Below, piece by piece: positions 4,400 through 7,338 of a stretch of 7,338 nucleotides of DNA. Within the stretch, counting starts at the first letter, position 1. Each line of letters starts with the position of its first letter. The stretch spans positions 1-7,338 of the forward strand of contig JASHPC010000306.1 in NCBI GenBank assembly GCA_030038335.1. The letters are read 5' to 3'. The translations under genes and the position numbers were made by a program. The DNA comes from Vulcanimicrobiota bacterium. Its GTDB lineage: Bacteria > Vulcanimicrobiota > Vulcanimicrobiia > Vulcanimicrobiales > Vulcanimicrobiaceae. The notes under the pieces are model-generated. The model saw only the letters and a program-made list of their open reading frames with translations, was not told the DNA's origin and did not search any database.

Positions 4400-7266
4400 T
4401 TGTGGTAGAGACAGCGATTCGCGCCTGGGTCGAGCCAGATCGACCCAGGGGAAGGCATAAGCGCGATCCGCCATGGCGGCCGCAACGCTACGGGGACCGT
4501 GTTCTCGTCTTTGACACTGAGACCACGACGGATCACTCGCAGCGTCTCCTCTTCGGCTTTTTTCGCATCTACGCGCGGGATAAACTCGCCATGGAAGGCA
4601 TCATCGCGGCAGAAAAGCTGGATCAGGATGCGATGCTCGCAATCAACGAGTACGCCGCAAGAAACAGACTGCCCGTCTTAAGTCGCGAAGAGTTTATCGA
4701 AAAGATGTTCTTTCCGGAGGTCTACGATCTTGGAACGCTCTGCGTTGGCTACAATCACCTGCTATTTGACCTTCCACGCTTGGCGCTTGACGCAGGCTGC
4801 GGCCGCGGAAAGAACAGGCGGAGGTTCCGGCTAAAACTCTCGCGCCGCATTCACGTTCACGACCTACACATCGAGGCGGCTTCAGGACATGCGACGTTCG
4901 CCGCCTTCGTTCCGAAGCGCAAGCTCCACAAGTGGGAGCGGCCATTCTTCAAGGGGCGGTTTCTCGATCTGAGCACGCTTGTTCGAGCGTTAACGGGAAC
5001 GCCTCGCACGCTGAAGAGCGCCTGCGAAGCCTTCGGTACGCATACGCACAAGATGGGGATCGAGGAGTACGGTCGCGTCAATCGGCGCACTCTGACGTAC
5101 GGCCGCCAGGACGTGCGCGCGACCTGGGCACTTTTTCGCAAAGTCCGAGAGGAGTATGCGCGGCATCCGTTCGCGACGTTTGAGAACGAGCGGAACAAGC
5201 CCCAGGATAGCGCCTACATGGGCGAGCTCTACTCTAGCGCAAGCATGACGAAGGCGTACTTCCGGAAACTGGGGTTTCAGCCGCTGCTTCAACGGCAACC
5301 CGAGTTCGGTAGGCACTTTCTCGGATATGGCATGGCAGCATACTTCGGCGGCCGATCCGAGGTGCGCGTGCGCAAGCGCGACGTTCCAGTGGCCGTCGTT
5401 GACTTTACGTCAATGTATCCAACGCTCTTCATCTTACAGGATTTGCAGAGCCTCGCGAGTGGCGATCTTATCGTGGAAGCCATGCCGGTTCGCGAAGCGG
5501 AGCATTTAGTAGCGATGCTGACACCCGAGCGACTGTACGACCCGCACGTGTGGCCCCTGCTAAACTGTCTCGTGCGCGTCGGGCCAAACGGTGCAGTTCT
5601 CCCGACGCGCTTCATTCCTCCCGAAGCGCTATCGGGAGTGCGTCGGAAGAGAAGCAAGGATTTCACGATTGCGGTAACGCCGCTGCACGCGTCGGAGACG
5701 CGCTGGTACACGCTCGCTGATGTGGTTGCCGCGGGGCTCCTCGGCGACATAAAGCCCAAGTTCGTGGAGGCGCTGCGGATCGGCGCGAAGGGTGCTGCAA
5801 GCCCGCAGACAGTCGCATTCCGTGGCGAAGTACCGCTGAGTAATAGGGAGCCCATCCTGCGAACCCTCGTCGAGGAACGCCAGCGGCTCAAGTCAAGTGG
5901 CGGCGAAAGTCATCTTGCGAACGGCTTAAAGATCACCGCGAACAGCGCCTATGGCATTTTTGCCGAGGTGAACGTTACTCCGCACAACCTGGAGAAGCCG
6001 CCGCGTGGTCATGTCTACAGTGAAATCAGTTTCGAATGCGCAAACATCCATGACGAACGCCCAGGCGCGTTTTCGAATGCGATTCTCGCAAGCCTCATAA
6101 CGGGCGGTGCGCGGCTGATGCTTGCGCTTCTAGAGTATGAAGTCACGGTGGCGGGGGGCACGTTTGCCTTCTGCGATACGGACAGTCTCGCGATTGTGTG
6201 CGGCACCGGCTGCCCGAGCGACTTTCCCTGCTTGACGCATGCCCAGGTTGACGCGATCCGCCACAAGTTCAATGCGCTCAATCCATACCGCACTGTCGAT
6301 GATTTGCTGAAATTCGAACACGGCGATATCCCCGATCTTCGCTGCTGGGCGATCAGCGCCAAGCGATACGCGCTCTTCCGGTGGCGTCCGGGTCATCGTC
6401 TTGAGGTCGTGAAGGCGTCAGAGAGCGGCCTCGGTGCAATTATCGGACGTACTTCTAAGGAAACGACGACAAGGCTTGCGCGACGCGTCTGGTTGGCGAT
6501 TCTCGTAAAGGAGCTGAAAGGCGTTAACGCCAGTCAGCGACGCCGGGCAAAGACGATCACCGATTTTAGCGTTCCGTTGCGCAGAAAGTTTCCGATCAGT
6601 CAACCATCGATCTTGCAGCGTCTGAAAACGTATAACGAGCGCCGCTCATACGAGCAGCAAGTGAAGCCAGGTGGATTCGTGCAGACAGTGACGCCCGCGC
6701 TTGTGACGGGTTCGGGGGATGTGCTGCCGATTGCACCCTTCGAGCAGGACCTAGGCAAGTCGAAGCGCCTTGTATGGATCGATTTCAAGCGTCCCACGGA
6801 AGCGCTGCATCTCGATTGGAGTGCAGGCGGATATGCAGATATGGTTCCCGTCATGCGCATGGACGAGTACATCGAGCAGTATGGAAACCATGCTGAGACG
6901 AAGGCAGCCGATGCAAACGGCTACCCGGCGGACCGTAAAACCACTGGGGTGCTGCGGCGGCTAACGTTGCGCTCCATTCGTCTTTCGCGGATCGGCAAAG
7001 AGATAGATCGGCTAGAGCAGGACGAGGCATCTTCCCTGGAGGGCCGCAAGACGATTGAGTTCGAGCCACCGCGTGGCGACGTTAAGGCGGACATTGCGTA
7101 TCTGGCGACGTTTCCGCAGGAGAGCACGGCGCACGATATTGGCATCTCCGAGCGCCGCTGGCGCGATATCGCAAAGGGCATAGCCAAGCCGCGTCGAGCG
7201 ACGGCCGAGCGGATCGCGTTGCTCGCAGCGCAGTATCGCCTCAGTTCCAACGAATTAGCCACATAA
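4396..7266 (+). CDS. Family B DNA polymerase with 3'-5' exonuclease and C-terminal HTH
   Basis: 956 aa, a full replicative-type PolB. The proofreading exonuclease has Exo I D40-T-E42 (VFDTET), Exo II G-Y-N120...F-D125 (VGYNHLLFDLPRLA) and Exo III Y235-x3-D239 (YGRQD). The polymerase has motif A D336-F-T-S-M-Y341-P, motif B K512-x3-N516-S-x-Y519-G, and motif C D594-T-D596-S. The thumb-linked K-x-Y element (SAKRYALF, K656/Y658) is also present. All catalytic residues are intact. I see no TPR insertions typical of protein-primed PolB between motifs A and B, so it looks like the RNA/DNA-primed type. A tail (~845-956) follows the thumb: a RLSRIGKEIDRLEQDE stretch (863-877), then a probable HTH (~909-945, STAHDIGISERRWRDIAKGIAKPRR). 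It is not E. coli-type Pol II: the sequence is divergent and the gene sits in an operon with HTH and HNH genes, facing away from a solo cas1. That points to an element-encoded polymerase. GTG start by overlap with the HNH stop and GAGGTG upstream; it ends in tandem stops TAATGA. Confidence 0.93.
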   Translation: MIVVETAIRAWVEPDRPRGRHKRDPPWRPQRYGDRVLVFDTETTTDHSQRLLFGFFRIYARDKLAMEGIIAAEKLDQDAMLAINEYAARNRLPVLSREEFIEKMFFPEVYDLGTLCVGYNHLLFDLPRLALDAGCGRGKNRRRFRLKLSRRIHVHDLHIEAASGHATFAAFVPKRKLHKWERPFFKGRFLDLSTLVRALTGTPRTLKSACEAFGTHTHKMGIEEYGRVNRRTLTYGRQDVRATWALFRKVREEYARHPFATFENERNKPQDSAYMGELYSSASMTKAYFRKLGFQPLLQRQPEFGRHFLGYGMAAYFGGRSEVRVRKRDVPVAVVDFTSMYPTLFILQDLQSLASGDLIVEAMPVREAEHLVAMLTPERLYDPHVWPLLNCLVRVGPNGAVLPTRFIPPEALSGVRRKRSKDFTIAVTPLHASETRWYTLADVVAAGLLGDIKPKFVEALRIGAKGAASPQTVAFRGEVPLSNREPILRTLVEERQRLKSSGGESHLANGLKITANSAYGIFAEVNVTPHNLEKPPRGHVYSEISFECANIHDERPGAFSNAILASLITGGARLMLALLEYEVTVAGGTFAFCDTDSLAIVCGTGCPSDFPCLTHAQVDAIRHKFNALNPYRTVDDLLKFEHGDIPDLRCWAISAKRYALFRWRPGHRLEVVKASESGLGAIIGRTSKETTTRLARRVWLAILVKELKGVNASQRRRAKTITDFSVPLRRKFPISQPSILQRLKTYNERRSYEQQVKPGGFVQTVTPALVTGSGDVLPIAPFEQDLGKSKRLVWIDFKRPTEALHLDWSAGGYADMVPVMRMDEYIEQYGNHAETKAADANGYPADRKTTGVLRRLTLRSIRLSRIGKEIDRLEQDEASSLEGRKTIEFEPPRGDVKADIAYLATFPQESTAHDIGISERRWRDIAKGIAKPRRATAERIALLAAQYRLSSNELAT

Positions 7267-7338
7267 TGAGAGCCTCGCGACGCGATGCCCAAGCGTTGGC
7301 AACGATGCCTAGCCGAGGCCCCTCGTCCGAATAAAGTC
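7267..7338. other. Non-coding right flank with short direct and inverted repeats
   Basis: No gene is seen. CGATGCC occurs at 7283-7289 and 7303-7309 (20-bp period). CCAA-GCG-TTGG (7289-7299) forms a small hairpin between them. GCCTCG (7272-7277) is inverted as CGAGGC (7314-7319), and CGAGG (7314-7318) can alternatively pair with CCTCG (7321-7325). There is no T-run, so no standard terminator is assigned. I compared it by eye with the 695-767 gap in both orientations and found no convincing terminal inverted repeat. It may be the inner edge of an element end or a 3' processing structure. Confidence 0.35.

Noticed and set aside
5289..5891. 200-codon minus-strand frame inside polB
   Set aside because: It is antisense to the conserved polymerase domain and is rich in Arg/Ser/Thr, as expected of a shadow frame.
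1..7338. CRISPR array or cas2 near cas1
   Set aside because: No regularly spaced 25-40 bp repeats were seen, and no ~90-aa Cas2-like frame is present on either strand.
695..7338. Terminal inverted repeats pairing the 695-767 gap with the 7267-7338 flank
   Set aside because: Comparison by eye gave only short GAGG/CTCC-like matches, not beyond chance.
7267..7338. tRNA fragment as an integration target beside polB
   Set aside because: No T-arm GTTCRANYC motif, acceptor pairing or CCA end could be found.

Overview
The window is bacterial-style DNA: compact, with purine-rich Shine-Dalgarno sites, ATG and GTG starts, and start/stop overlaps. The lineage cannot be named from sequence alone. By eye, most of it (about 770-7270) has moderately high GC, with sampled lines at about 57-65%. 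The left 700 bases are lower, with sampled lines at about 43-52%.

Layout. (1) About 1-694, minus strand: a DUF262/GmrSD-N (ParB-like) protein whose C-terminus runs off the window. (2) 768-3201, minus strand: two translationally coupled genes, an unrecognised 358-aa protein followed by a stand-alone Cas1 integrase with an intact active site and a C-terminal CxxC...CxxxC zinc module. (3) 3202-3269: a 68-bp divergent control region. (4) 3270-7266, plus strand: a coupled three-gene operon encoding a small helix-turn-helix protein, an HNH-type protein with two predicted C-terminal membrane helices, and a 956-aa family B DNA polymerase with all exonuclease and polymerase motifs and a C-terminal HTH. 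(5) 7267-7338: a short non-coding flank with small repeats.

Cas1, PolB, an HNH protein and an HTH protein, with no Cas2, no effector and no CRISPR array in view, is the gene set that defines casposons (self-synthesising transposons that use a Cas1 'casposase' as integrase). The simplest reading is a bacterial casposon-like element or a domesticated relative. In that model PolB replicates or repairs the element, Cas1 integrates it, the HTH protein controls the divergent promoters, and the HNH protein and the 358-aa protein are accessory. No convincing terminal inverted repeats or target-site duplication can be seen, so mobility is inferred. The membrane hairpin on the HNH protein, the zinc module on Cas1, the HTH tail on PolB and the unknown Cas1-coupled protein are the unusual parts.
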